From Euptelea pleiosperma (taxonomy: Eukaryota > Streptophyta > Magnoliopsida > Ranunculales > Eupteleaceae): 64,000 bases of DNA. The notes under the pieces were generated by a model that saw only the letters and a program-made list of their open reading frames with translations, searched no databases and was not told the DNA's origin. Shown piece by piece: positions 11,250 through 22,567 of this stretch (position 1 is the stretch's first letter; each line of letters begins with the position of its first letter). The DNA is taken from contig CM068547.1 of NCBI GenBank assembly GCA_035048495.1, positions 8,583,700 to 8,647,699 of the forward strand, in the 5' to 3' direction. The position numbers and the translations under genes were made by a program.

Positions 11250-11543
11250 GTAGGATACTAACATTCCATCATGTTTCCACAGCTTACGTCCTTGGCGGCC
11301 TATATGGTTCAGGTAGCCCGTTCCACTGGCGGCTTTCACTCTGGCCTCTTTTTTCCATAGGTCTTAGTGTCCAGGTAGCCCTTTCCACATGGTGGCTTTC
11401 ACTCTGGCCTCTTTTTTCGTGATTCGAACTTGAGATGTGGGGTTGGCTCCGATACTAAATGTTAAGACCCAAACCAATACACCAAAACCACCTAGGCGAA
11501 AGAGGCACCTAAAGCTTAGGTTTTAACTGTTAGGATCCTAACA
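11250..11543 (-). mobile_element. TRIM-like element, inverted copy
   Basis: The minus strand reads ...GGGTCTTAACA then TTTAGTATCGGAGCCAACCCC, a mutated primer site next to an LTR at 11460-11543. The interior shares GTGAAAGCCACC and the CCAACCCCA start with the forward copy. The distal LTR is reduced to GGATACTAACA near 11250. The forward and inverted copies adjoin, and the whole block is flanked by GTTGT and TTTGT. Confidence 0.65.
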
Positions 11544-12141
11544 TTTGTGAAATCAAGATGAATAAATGAAAGAACTAGTAAATAAAGCAATGCAATATTA
11601 TTGGACAAATTGAAGTTTTTGAAGAAGGATTGGTTCCAATTGCTTCTGAGATTTTCAGACATTGAGAGCATGTTTGGTAACCATTTTGTGCCAAGAAAGG
11701 GTGTTTGAGAGCTTCGAGCGAAAAAAAAAAACTTTTTTTTACATAAAACGGCGATCTAGACTGGTCCTTATTCTGTTAGTTGATGTGATTATTTCTTTCA
11801 TCATTTGTTGTCTTAGGGTTGCTTTAAGATGAACAACTACTCGCCATTTGTAAGCAAATGAATGATAATTGATCCAAGGATTTTGATTCAATCAAAACAT
11901 CCTAATAAATTATTGTATTACCTTCAATTTGCATGGAGTTCATGCATGGTTTTTTAGGACCAGAGTGGCATTTGACCATTTTTTAAGGTGGTTCTGAAAA
12001 TTTCCAGTGGTTTCTATGGGTTCTTAACAATTTACCGCTACCTCATATTTTCTTCTTTTTTATGTGGTTACTGAGATTTGCTATCTTAATTATCCTTGCA
12101 CTTAAAAGTTTGTGTTGCTTTGTGAGCAGTTATATATCAAA

Positions 12142-13182
12142 ATGAGTCGTCCACACGATGGGCACCGACCTTTTTTCCCCTTTGGAAACCCCTTCCGATT
12201 GATCTTTCACAAGGAGTCTTCTCTATCTCCAAAGCTGCTGGACCTGCTGCATTCCTTTGAGGAAACCTTGGCTGAAAGGCTGAAAAAGCTCAAGCCAAAA
12301 GACAGAGGCGATGTCCTTAGTTTATCTTGGATGAGAGTCGCAATGGAGTCACTTTGTGACACACATAAAGACATTAAAACTCTCATTACTGAGCTTCAGT
12401 TCCCAGTCTCTGATTGGGATGAGGAATGGATGGATGTTTACTTGGACAACAGCGTGAAGCTGCTTGATATTTGCATCATGTTTAGTTCTGAGCTCTCCCG
12501 ACTTGACCAAGGCCAACTTTTGCTTCAATGCGTCCGGCATGTTTTAGACGTCTCGAGTGCTTTCCCATCCTTGGAGCAACTTGTGCAGGCCCGTTCTTCT
12601 CTTGATGGTTGGATACAACAGATTAGTTCAAGAAATCCAAAACTTGAGAGTTGTTCTGCCATCTTACATGGTCTTAATGGATCTCCTTATTTGACAAAAT
12701 CTAGGAACTCAGCCAAAGGAGAGGTTTTAATGCGTGCTATGTACGGGGTTAAGGCTGAGACCATATTTGTTTGTAGTGTTTTCGCAGCAGCTTTCTCAGG
12801 TTCCTCGAAGACATTGATGGACTTGCAGTTTTCTCACAAATTCTTGTGGGCAGAGGCTTTTAATGATTTGCAGGTTGATGTAAATGGAGAGATTAAAACG
12901 TTATTTTCGCATGGAAGTCTAACAATATTGAAAGAACTGGAAGCAGTTGATACAAGCGTCAAGAAGTTATATCCCCTGACTAGTGATAGGATTGTTCCTG
13001 CAGAAGCTGAAACTTTGAAGAATTCTGTATTAGATTTGGGAAAGAGTGCGGAGAGGCTTTCACAAGGGCTAGATCTTCTTTCAAAGGAAGTGGAGAACTT
13101 CTTCCAGATTGTTGTTACTGGTCGTGATGCTTTGCTATGTAATCTAAGAGCGTGTGGTTCTGACGCCTACCTAAAGCAATAG
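12142..13182 (+). CDS. BYPASS1 (BPS1)-like protein
   Basis: A single coding exon gives 346 aa, close to the roughly 350 aa usual for this plant-specific family. The N-terminus MSRPHDGHRPFFPFGNPFR, the block DVLSLSWMRVAMESLC, FPVSDWDEEWMDVYLDNSVKLLDIC-like text and SAKGEVLMRAMYGVKAET are family hallmarks. BPS1 in Arabidopsis is known to limit production of a root-made mobile signal that arrests shoot growth; the biochemical activity is unknown and that role is only inferred here. The protein is mainly helical, with no signal peptide visible. The start was chosen because the family begins MSRP and because an acceptor splice site lies 12 bp upstream. Expression probably depends on an upstream non-coding exon. 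Confidence 0.95.
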   Translation: MSRPHDGHRPFFPFGNPFRLIFHKESSLSPKLLDLLHSFEETLAERLKKLKPKDRGDVLSLSWMRVAMESLCDTHKDIKTLITELQFPVSDWDEEWMDVYLDNSVKLLDICIMFSSELSRLDQGQLLLQCVRHVLDVSSAFPSLEQLVQARSSLDGWIQQISSRNPKLESCSAILHGLNGSPYLTKSRNSAKGEVLMRAMYGVKAETIFVCSVFAAAFSGSSKTLMDLQFSHKFLWAEAFNDLQVDVNGEIKTLFSHGSLTILKELEAVDTSVKKLYPLTSDRIVPAEAETLKNSVLDLGKSAERLSQGLDLLSKEVENFFQIVVTGRDALLCNLRACGSDAYLKQ

Positions 13183-14630
13183 AATGATGTTGAAGGGCAG
13201 GTTGGGAGATTATCCAATTGAAGCTAAAGCCATTATGTACAGATACGTGTTTTTATGTCTTCTGATTAAGAAAAGTCAGAGAATCTTTTACCAACTGCTG
13301 CATGCTCTCTAAAGTTGGACAGCCTTTCGAGATTGTAAGTTGTGTGGTGTTGGTATTGTACTTTTAACATATATGCGTTTTTATGCATTATCAATGAAAT
13401 ATTAAGGTTTTGTACCGTGTTAATTTTTGTTTCCCCTCTTCTTCTTCCATGTTGTACAATAGCGTTGATACTAGCAGACATTGTTTTCCTTATCCTTTAT
13501 TTTCTGGTTTCTCCATTGACAAGGACAAGAGATGCATCAGAGTGGGGGGTTTTTGAAATCTCTCATCACCATGTTCGTGCATGCTTTCTGCTCATGCTGT
13601 TAATATATTGGTGAAGGTTTTTACCTGAAAGATATGCCCCCTGCCATAAGTCTGACCTTCTCCTCTTCACCTTGAGCAAGTCCTCCAGGTGAGATGGGGT
13701 TCTTCTCTCTTCATTGGTACCCAAGAATCTGTGTTCTGTAAGCTTTCCGATTTGTTGGCAGGTTCAGAGTGCTGAGTTTTTGGAGGAAGAAAAACATAGG
13801 AGGTTCTCTTACGAATGGTGCATAAAGGTAGGGGCTCATTTCATCTTATGGTTTTCCTTGCATCCAACTTAAACTTCAAAAGCCTTCTTGTCTATCGCGC
13901 ATAATGAATGAATCTTGTTAAATCTGTTTTGGGAGCTGCTGCTTTTTACCCCCTCTAGTCGGAGTATGATTATTTTCTGGGTGAACGAATCTGCGTGAGT
14001 CAAGTCTGTTAAATATGCTCTCTTGCTGTTCCTTCAACTTATCATGTAGGTTGGTATTTGTGTGATTAAGCTGGTTCATTCTGGCTTAATTTCTGGACAG
14101 ATACCATCAGTTACCTTTCTTCTTGTCCAGCTTGACAAGTTGTACCCGAGTACAACATAAAGTGAGTCCCTTCAGGGTGATAATGACGTCGGGAGTTGTA
14201 CCCGAATATGTCATGCAACACTCGGGTCTCCTACTCTTCTGTGAGTAGGACGTAAAAACTCACTTGTGTTGACACTTGTGGACTCTCGTCTAAGTCCCCC
14301 CTTAGTGTGTCCGAAGGAGAATTCCACTTCCTGAATGAGCTTGCTTCTCCCTACAGTACTTATAGTTCTACATTGCTTGGGAGAGTAGAGCTCCTTTAGT
14401 ATACAAGGGTTAGAGTTGGAGCTTAAGGCTGGAGCCCTTGGGTCTCTCACTTTTGTGCCCACTAGGTATAATTATGCATCACATTAGACGCACACACGCC
14501 AAGTCAAATCGTCGGTATGGACCGTGGGTTGTGGGTCTTTGATGTCATAAACCTATCTGTCTAGGCAAAATACTTTTGAAGAATCTTTTGATTTCTTAGA
14601 AGTTATTTGGCTAAATTGTTTGACCGTTAG
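13183..14630. other. 3' flank of the BPS1-like gene, no further gene seen
   Basis: The 3' untranslated region probably runs to about 13.43 kb, where CAATGAAATATTAAGG could serve in 3' end formation. Beyond that there are only short frames (13342-13614, 14211-14462) without family features. A GTTGTACCCGA(G/A)TA motif occurs near 14139 and 14197. Confidence 0.4.
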
Positions 14631-16450
14631 TGTCACGCCCTGAATCCGGGCATCCGGATCCGACCCAATTATCCATGGGTCGACCCATACCCAAACCCTG
14701 ACATGAGAATAAGATTGCCTTTAAAGTCAATCCAATCTAATGAGTGAACCAGTCATCTGTAACCTACCATGTAAGCCCATTAAGGTATTAAGTATAAACG
14801 CACGTTATCAACTAAGCGGAAGCATTAATAATAATTTTAATAAAAGTAATCTATGAAATTAACATATTAATCATTGGTCTATACATGAGTTCAAATATTA
14901 ATGGGTCACGCGGTACATCCCAATTTGGTAAGATCGGTGTATTAGTTGATTTTTCCAAGTCTAGTAACTCAGTCGATATAGACCTATGCACAGTAAATTT
15001 ACTGTGTAGGTCAGTACCGATTGAATATGTTGACGCACTTCATATCGTCGGAAAGCTAATTCAGTAAGCTCCGACTTTCATATTTTGTCCAAGGTCAGAT
15101 TCTACAAGTTACTATATGAAAAATGTGTCTTAAGTCTGAAAACAAAATCAGACTGGTTTGACATAGGTTCAATGGTTTGGCCTCCTAAAACAGCACAATT
15201 TGAATCACTTGAAGTGCCTTACATTTCTGGAAAGCTAACAGAAAGAGCGTTGTTGTTTCAATTCGGTACAAAGTCAGATTCTACTGTTTAGTGGTCCGAA
15301 TAGGTGCTGCAAGTTGGAATACAGGTCCAGACAGATTCGATATAGGTTTAGTGTTTTGGCCCCCTAAGAAAGCACATATCGAATCTCACAACGCACCTTA
15401 TATGTTCGGGAAGCTGTCAGAACGAGTTTCGATTTATTTATTTTCTCAGAAGTTTGGTTCCGTCATCTTCCTGACGAAAAAGGTGCTGCAAGTCAGTGAA
15501 ACAGAATTTGTCCACTTAAGTTAGCGATTTCTTTGCTTAAAACATTATTTTATGAATCTATTTATAACCATTGATCTTGAAATTTTCACCACTATTATCT
15601 TAACATATAAGTCATATGAATGAAGTATCATCTTTCAAACATGCTAGCACAGTCATCACGGCTATACATCATCAAGATAAAATTCACGGTTTCATAATAC
15701 CGATTAAAAACCATCAATCGTATAGTTGCCACTACCAAGTAATATATCAAATTATTATATTTAAATCATACTTAAAGTTTAAGATCTACTAAGAATCAAA
15801 ATAAAAGAGTATGCTTCGTCGTTTCCCATGTTGGCATCCTCGAACGCCTCATTGGTCACCCTGACATCATACCCCTCGTCAAACGTATCCACTCCGATAT
15901 TTGCCTCGTCCTCTACAAAATCCGAATTATTTTTTGACAAAACACCATGAGCCGAGGCCCAATAGACAAACCACCGTACACTCTTAACACTAATGAGAAT
16001 CCATCACTTTACACTTATAATCATATATCATCAATGAGGAGCAATTACACGTACAAGAGGAAAACGCATATCAATCCATGAAATTCGAATCGTGACAATA
16101 TGCAATATAGTGTTAAAACAAAAATTAAATCATGCATAACCCATCTCAGGGTCTCCATCTCCTTCCCACGTCGGGAGTAGCTTGGCCGAGAGCTCTTGTG
16201 CAGAGGTTCAGGGTTTTTCACCCAAGGGCACCGGGCCCTACTTAGTTACGAAATTCCGAGGCACTTCTAATACACATGATGCATCCATTACTCTTACACG
16301 AAGCACAACGTTTCACATATGCGTCAAATAGTATTAACATCAAATACAATCATGGATTAGCATGTTATACAAAGGATTTCATGCAAGAAAGATCCGTTAT
16401 CCTGATGAGCATCAATGTAATCTTCTAGTATTAAGACCGATTATTTATCC
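14631..16450. repeat. Possible non-coding retroelement remnant with repeated modules
   Basis: TGTCACGCCCTGAATCCGGG at 14631 and the GCGGAAGCATTAATAATAA stretch are of a type often seen in non-coding parts of plant Gypsy-like elements. Between 14940 and 15520 a module occurs three times: GATATAGAC near 14975, TTTGACATAGG at 15157 and TTCGATATAGG at 15336. The last two units also share TGGC(C)CCCTAA.A.AGCACA and GGAAAGCT/GGGAAGCT. No reverse transcriptase motif is present. The element class is uncertain. Confidence 0.4.
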
Positions 16451-17504
16451 ATTCATTTCGAAATTGAAAGCTCAAGAAGAACACATGCCATAAGGGTAAA
16501 ATAACCGATTCATTTAGTAGTAGGGAGTGCACCTACCTTCTTATTAATCGATCCACTTGAACCGAAGACGGCGAGCGGTTACATTATTAATGCTCTCGAT
16601 GATTCATCACTATGGGAATAGCTGGGGTCGTGCGCGTGCTTCTCCAAGGTAGCGATTGGGTCGTGTCTCCAATGGTGAGTCCTCAAGCCTTAGACGTTTC
16701 TTCCTTGATGGTTCTCTCTTTGAGACACGTTTCTTAATCTCCTGGAGTCACTTCGATTTGCTCAAATGGTGGAAACGTATGAGAGTTCACTCTAGTTCTC
16801 TGAAAGTTGGAAACGGCAATGGGATTTAATTTGGTGAGTGTTTAAAGGTTTTAATACCTTTCACGATTTGGCACAACTTTGGTAATTCTAGGTTTGAATT
16901 TCAAACTTGTTTCTATTATTGGCGTATGGTGTTTAATGCGGTGCACGCCGTTTAGGTAAGTGTTTACTTAGGTGGCTTTTCTTCCTTTCTTTGGTGTGGG
17001 TCAAAGTTAGAAATTTGAGAAATCAACCCATTCTCACCAAGGGAAAACATGTGATGTGTGGCATTAATGGTGCACACATCCAGCCATCAATGAGGCACTT
17101 TCCTAGGTGGGATATTTCTTACAAGCTGTTTCTTAACTAATGGTTTTTCCTATGGTCTCAAGTTTTGATAGTGGGGTCCACTCCCTACAACATTATAGCC
17201 TCTATTGGAGCTTCCAAGATGGTTCAACGACTTGTCCAAGAAGTGTGGATATGATCCTGTCCATCCAAGAGGTGTGGATATGATCCTGTCCATCCATTGG
17301 AGTTGGCTAAATTAGATTAGTTTCACAAAGGAGGAAAGTCAGTTTGTGTAGGCCAATAGGTATCCAGTCATTTATTGTCAATTACCTAATTAAGATAAGT
17401 CTCAATTTATTTTAAGTTAGGATATCTTTTGTTGGAAAATGCATACCTTTATGTTGGAATTTCCATTGGGAAAGGTTTCACAAGTTTCCTTAACATTTTA
17501 GTTA
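16451..17504. other. Intergenic, nothing recognised
   Basis: Only a local duplication of ATCCAAGAGGTGTGGATATGATCCTGTCC-like text near 17235-17300 is seen. No gene or known repeat. Confidence 0.3.
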
Positions 17505-18365
17505 CTAGTGGGTGCCCCGTGCCATCGGCACTCCTTGACAAAGAATTTGCCAAAATCAAGTGAGTGGCGGAGATCCACCGTCCATTTGGGGGAGGATTAG
17601 ATCTCGGCCCTTCTTTGTTGATGCTTATAAGAGGAGGTATAAGTAGGGAGACAACCTATGTGTTTTGTTATATAGAATAGTAAATGGCCCATGCCCACGG
17701 CACTCTCCAACAAAAGCGTTTGCAAAAATTGGGTGTGTTCGGCACTCAAACGGTATAACGGACTGGGGCGTTACCATTTTTTCTATTATAATGGATTGTA
17801 ACGCACAAAGGGAGAAATGGAAAAATAATAGAAATAACAAAAAATAACGGTGTTGAAATTTAAATTTTGAATAAATTGAGGTCAAATGAGGCGGATCGAG
17901 TGGCTGAATTCTAACCAACCACTTCAGATTGATGGATTTGATCTCAACCACTCGTTATCTAACCGTCCACATTAGATGGATGGATAAGATAAGAGAATAC
18001 AACTGAGTTGTCTTGATATATGCGTGGGTGGCCTCTGCCCGCGGTACTTTCCGACAAAGTGTTTATCAAAATTGGGTGGGAGTTGATCTCAGCCATCGAT
18101 ATGAAGCATAGTGGATCCCGGCCGCTCATGATTAATGAAGTCATATAAGATAAGAGGGGTATAAGAAAACCATAGTCACTTGTTATATTGATAGCGGGTG
18201 GCCCGTGCCCTCAATACTCCCTGTCAAAGCGTTTTCTAAAATCGGGTGTGAGTGGTTGAGATCCACCGTCCATTTGGGGGATAAGATCTCGGCCCTTCTT
18301 TGTTGAAATAGATAAGAGGGGGTATAAGTGGGGAGACAACTTCCCAGTTTTGTTATATATATATA
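17505..18365 (-). mobile_element. Head-to-tail array of Helitron-like non-autonomous units
   Basis: About four related units start on the plus strand near 17505, 17677, 18020 and 18192. Read on the minus strand, the best unit (17505-17676, 172 bp) opens TCTATATAACAAAAC and ends with the hairpin GTGCC-GAT-GGCAC, about ten bases, and CTAG followed by T. This is the structure of a Helitron 3' end. Units share GAGATCCACCGTCCATTTGG, AGATCTCGGCCCTTCTTTGT and GGTATAAGT.GGGAGACAAC. The second unit is longer because a family B remnant lies in it. A further CTAG with hairpin GCCCG-TG-CGGGC starts at 18366. The assignment rests on the end structure only. Confidence 0.5.
17750..17875. mobile_element. Family B MITE remnant
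   Basis: AACGGTATAACGGACTGGGGCGTTACC, in parts, followed by an AAATTTAAATTTTGAAT core, matches the family in reverse order. It lies within the Helitron-like array. Confidence 0.5.
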
Positions 18366-18851
18366 CTAGTGATTTATGCCCGTGCGGGCCATATAAAATG
18401 GTAAGATAAAATTAATTAATAGAGAAATTTAATAGTTGAGACTTGAGAGATTTTAGGAATGTGTAAAGATTTTGGGTCAGTGGATGATCTCCTCACCATA
18501 TAGATCACCCCAACAAAAAATCAGCCCATTTTGAAATTTCTAACACCATCAAATGTAGGTTTCAAGTTAATTGTAAAAAATAGACGGTCCATAAGTCTTC
18601 AACTTGTAAACCATGCTACGAATATTAGAATGATTTGAATTTTTGTGAGGGTTATAGAGACCATCCTCACCAAAAATCATCCCATTTGAAAACTTCTAAT
18701 TTATATATTGGCTCCCAGACAAAGATATTATAGTTGTGGAAATAGAAGAGGGGAGAGACGTTTTTAGTGGAGAGATTTTATGGATTGTGGGTAGTTTTCA
18801 AAGTTGTGGAAGTAGAAGAGAAGGAGAAACGTTTTAACTTGTAGTAATGAT
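18366..18851. other. Start of another Helitron-like unit, otherwise unassigned
   Basis: CTAGTGATTTATGCCCGTGCGGGCC at 18366 gives, on the minus strand, a hairpin and CTAG end. The other boundary could not be found. The text CCTCACCA.A.AGATCA and CAAAAATCATCCCATTT is repeated loosely inside. Confidence 0.35.
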
Positions 18852-19102
18852 TAAAAAACGGCCGTTATAACAAAAATAACAGCCGTTATAACGGATTCGG
18901 ACCTACCCCATTACGTTATGGACCGTTAAAACGCCCAGAAAATAACGGCTGTTATAACAAAAATAACGGTCGTTAATTTTCCGTTATAACGAAAATAATG
19001 ATCGTTATTTTCTGAAAAATTTTATGAAAAAATCGGCCGTTATAACGGAAAAAACGGTAACGCCCCCAGTTATACCGTTATAACGGTCCCCTTTAAACCT
19101 TG
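18852..19102. mobile_element. Family B MITE, TTATAAC variant
   Basis: It begins TAAAAAACGGCCGTTATAAC and ends GGTCCCCTTTAAACCTTG, with inner blocks TTCGGACCTACCCCATTACG and repeated AACGGCCGTTATAAC. The flanks are GTAATGAT on both sides (18844-18851, 19103-19110). Confidence 0.75.
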
Positions 19103-19189
19103 GTAATGATCACATGGTCTGGGGTGCATGGACTTAGTCATATTGCATTGTGTCATTTTTTCATTGGTAAGGATTTGCAAGAGTAAGTG

Positions 19190-19415
19190 GTACAACTCTC
19201 CAACCACATCAATGTTTGGCCCACCCCCAGGTAGACCTACATACTTACTCATTGGTGCTTTACCATTGATTGATCGGGCTTTATGAACAGGCCAAGTGTG
19301 CATTCTAAATAAGCCCATCCATGATTAAAAAAAAAAAATTGAATGTAGTGGAGAAAAATCATCAATCAGGCTGATTTGTGGTGCACAGGCCTAGCAGAAA
19401 ATTTATGAAGTGGCG
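19190..19415. mobile_element. Diverged family A relic
   Basis: CCACATCAATGTTTGGCCCACCCCCAGG, in parts, and AATCATCAATCAGGCTGATTTGTGG resemble the two arms of family A but with many differences. Boundaries are approximate. Confidence 0.4.
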
Positions 19416-19848
19416 GGAGTTTTGAAGCACCGATTAAGGGGCAATGATAGCACACCACATATATGCATATTATTTTTTAAAAAGTATTTTTAAAACCAAA
19501 GCTTAAACCCAGGGTACATGTGGTGCAAGATCATTGGCGCATTATCCCCGCTTCAAAAATCCCACCGCTTGAAAAAATTTCTCCACTTCATAGGCCAAAT
19601 GGGCCCAAAAGAGTGCTAATGGCACTTTTGTTTGGGGAGTGTATCAAACTTGCTCTCCCAATGGGAGAAAAAACCAAACTCTCCATATTATTCATTGTGT
19701 GCGCCCATGGTCCATCTTGGTGGGCGCATGGCAGCAAAGGCAATTTCGGCTGGAACAATTCTTGACTGGCAGCAGCCGGACCAAAGACTATTTTTTTTAT
19801 TTATTTTCTACCAAATTATATTTCTTATTAACACAATAATAAATGGTG
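19416..19848. other. Intergenic, nothing recognised
   Basis: Three overlapping short frames are present, without family features. A TTTGTTTGGGGAGT / GGGAGAAAAAACCAAACT inverted pair hints at a small foldback. Confidence 0.3.
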
Positions 19849-20192
19849 GAGTAAAACTTCCCGTGACCACCACAATATGAGCCACGGGGCACACTTTTAG
19901 AGGACGCTGACCATATGGATCGATGTTTGCCCAATCTTAGTGATTGGTCTACAAACCAAAAATTAGCCTGATTAGTGATTTCAAAACTTTTGACCCTTGT
20001 ACCCAAACAATGGTCAATAATGCTCAAATTCCCACGGTTAAAATCAACCCATGAAAATGATTCCAATCAAACGCTTATAAATCACTACTTAGGTTGATTT
20101 TTCATTTGTAGGTCCACTTAGGGATTGGCCAAACATCCATACAGTCAGTGTCGTCTACAGATATGCCACGTGGCTCATATCGTGTAATTTAA
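19849..20192. mobile_element. Family A foldback MITE with intact left terminus
   Basis: The left end GAGTAAAACTTCCC followed by CACAATATGAGCCACGGGG is the family terminus. The right arm ends GCCACGTGGCTCATATCGTG, after which the terminal piece is lost. Confidence 0.82.
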
Positions 20193-21790
20193 TAGAACAA
20201 AGTCAACAAACCACCAAAACATAAAAATAAAAAATAAATGACAAATTAAAAACAACAAATTATTATTTGAGGTTCTCAGATTCAAAGGTTATAAATCACT
20301 AATCATGCTGATTTTTTCTATATTCCAGGAGCTCTTCTTCTATGAGGTGGCCTTCTTACAAAGTTTAGGGCGACCCCTTTGGGCCCACTTGACGGTGGAC
20401 TACATACAAAAAACCAGTATGATTGGAGACTGGTAACCATTGGATTTTGATCATTTTTCAAAATCAATAGACGTGTTATACAAGCCATGTTCAAAAACAG
20501 CAAGAAATTTTCATTCAGTTTTGTATTTTAGGTCCACCAAGAGGTGGGCAAAACATTCATGGATCGGTGGATAAAAACAGAGTGCCTCATTGTATTTGAA
20601 AGTGTGATACAGCCAAAAAATAAAAATCTATTGAGGCCATCCACTAACCGCGCGTCTCTGATGCTTTCAATAGCTCTTATGTTCTTCTTGGGTTGTGCTT
20701 CTTATCGCTGATCCGACTTGTGATGCCTCTCATCTCCATCATCGCCATGCCCTCTCTTATAAGGAAAAGAGACGTTTGAGAAAAGGACAACAGACGGGAA
20801 AGGAAAATCACAAATATAAGGGAAAAAGATATTTCCGTTGGGCAATAGAGAGATTTTTTTCTGGAAAGGGAAAAGACGTAATATGAGTGGTTTAAAATGA
20901 AACGTCTGTTATGAGTTATTAAAGACAATAAAACTCAAGAACTTTTTTTTTAAAGAGGACATTTTTGGGAGAAAGGAGATGTTTTTGGTAGAGAGAGGAG
21001 ATGCTTAGAGATGGAGAGGCGTTTTGGAAAGATGAGATATGTTTACGATGGAAATTTATTTCGTATTTAACATTATATTTTACAAAGCCTAAAACACCCT
21101 TAGTTTCAAGTAGATTACTGAACTGAGAAGACTTTTTTGGGAAATACCAAATAAGAAGGAGAGTCATTTTGGGAAGGAAACAAAGATGGTGAGGAAACGT
21201 CCAGGGAATAAGGAGAGAATTTTTGGAAGGAGGAGAGAAGACAGAGTTAATATAAGTTAAGAAATGAGAGAGGAGAGAGAAATAGGAGTATTTTTGAAAA
21301 AAACATTGAAAAAAAGATAAAGAGAGCGCCACCTCAGCAGTGCCTAGCTTTAGTATATATATATATATTTTAAAATGATGATGTGTCACCATGATGATTG
21401 GAAGGTCTTTCCAAATCTTAAAAATGCATGGACGTGCTGCCCATGGTGGTGTACATATCCACTACAAGGTGAAATATTATACTAATAAAATTCTTTCTTT
21501 TTTCTTATGTCCCATGTGTCCCATGTGTCAAATGCATAAAATTGATTATTTTAATTAAACAAAGTGTTCCATTTTATTAATAATTACAAATGTGCCAATT
21601 AGGTAAAATAAGGTTCATGTATATTAATTATGGTCCATGAGAGGTGTATCATGTTGTAGTTACTCCTTAGGTTCATAGCATATCATCTTATTTATAACCT
21701 TAATTACCAATTAAGTCTCAAAATGCGTTATCGTTCATTGTACAAAATCGTCCTCAAATATATAAATTATGTAGGTAAGTGCCTAGTGTC
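20193..21790. other. Intergenic, diverged foldback and purine-rich DNA
   Basis: 20283-20560 has weak family A-like arms (TCACTAATCATGCTGATTTT, TAGGTCCACCAAGAGGTGGG). 20740-21340 is rich in GAGAGGAGA-type purine runs. The 157-codon minus-strand frame at 20919-21392 is a product of that composition. No gene is supported. Confidence 0.35.
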
Positions 21791-22108
21791 CGAATTGTCT
21801 ATACAAGTGTTTAATTATTTACTACGGGCCCACCCGTTATGGATTATACAACAATGTGGTAAATTATAAGTATATTAAGATCATTTGTGGGCCCCACATC
21901 TTGAATTCATTATGCTTGTAATACATCAAGTTCATTATTAGTAGCTATTCGAATTGTCTACACAAGTGTTCAATTATTCACTACGGGCCCACTAATTATG
22001 GATTATACAACAATGTGGCAAATTATAAGTATATTAAGATCATTTGTGGGCCCCACATCTTGAATTCATTATGCTTGTAATACATCAAGTTTATTATTAG
22101 TAGCTATC
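21791..22108. repeat. Tandem duplication, two copies of 159 bp
   Basis: CGAATTGTCT opens the units at 21791 and 21950. Both run through ACTACGGGCCCAC, TTATGGATTATACAACAATG, TTGTGGGCCCCACATCTTG and TAGTAGCTAT with few differences, so the duplication is fairly recent. Confidence 0.9.
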
Positions 22109-22423
22109 CAAAGTGGTCTGACATTAATTTGTGTACCAGTGTAAGTATGAAAATCATCCATTTGTGGTGTTAAGTGTTTGAGAATTTCCTACGTGACATG
22201 ATACAAGAGTTCTTATCTAAGTTCTACAACTTTTGTTAAATATTGATCATGCGATGAAATAGAATAAAAAATTGCAAGCATTATCTATTGAAATAACTAA
22301 TTTACCCTCCTAATGGTGATTTACACTAATTTATACATTGGCCCGTGCCAATTTTTGTTGTCAAAAATGTTGTATGAAATTGTTGTCCCCCGTTCCTGAC
22401 CCATCATCTGTTCTTCTTCTACA

Positions 22424-22464
<41 letters not shown>

Positions 22465-22567
22465 CTGTTGTAATTAGATTGGATTCATTTGGAAGATTAT
22501 CCAAGTAAGCATTTATCTAGAACATCTTTAGTTTATTTGTTTTGTGTTATTCCTTTAACCGTTATAG
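22109..22567. other. Intergenic with an AT microsatellite
   Basis: The segment holds an (AT)n tract at about 22428-22462 and a TTGGC-CCGT-GCCAA hairpin near 22340 that resembles the hairpins of the Helitron-like ends at 17.5-18.4 kb. No gene. Confidence 0.4.

Larger units (their letters stand above)
10402..12129 (+). other. Probable 5'-leader intron of the BPS1-like gene
   Basis: GTATTCAG|GTAGGAG at 10401/10402 is a good donor. The TTTGTGAGCAG acceptor ends at 12129, 12 bp before the start codon. The upstream exon (about 10280-10401) has no ATG. The intron is 1728 bp and holds a pair of TRIM-like elements. The intron is inferred from splice signals only. Confidence 0.6.

Noticed and set aside
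17625..17951. 108-codon minus-strand frame
   Set aside because: It runs through the Helitron-like array and a family B remnant, so it is not a gene.
20919..21392. 157-codon minus-strand open frame
   Set aside because: It comes from pyrimidine-rich simple sequence (complement of GAGAGGAGA runs), has no domain or signal that I recognise, and no supporting promoter or splice structure.
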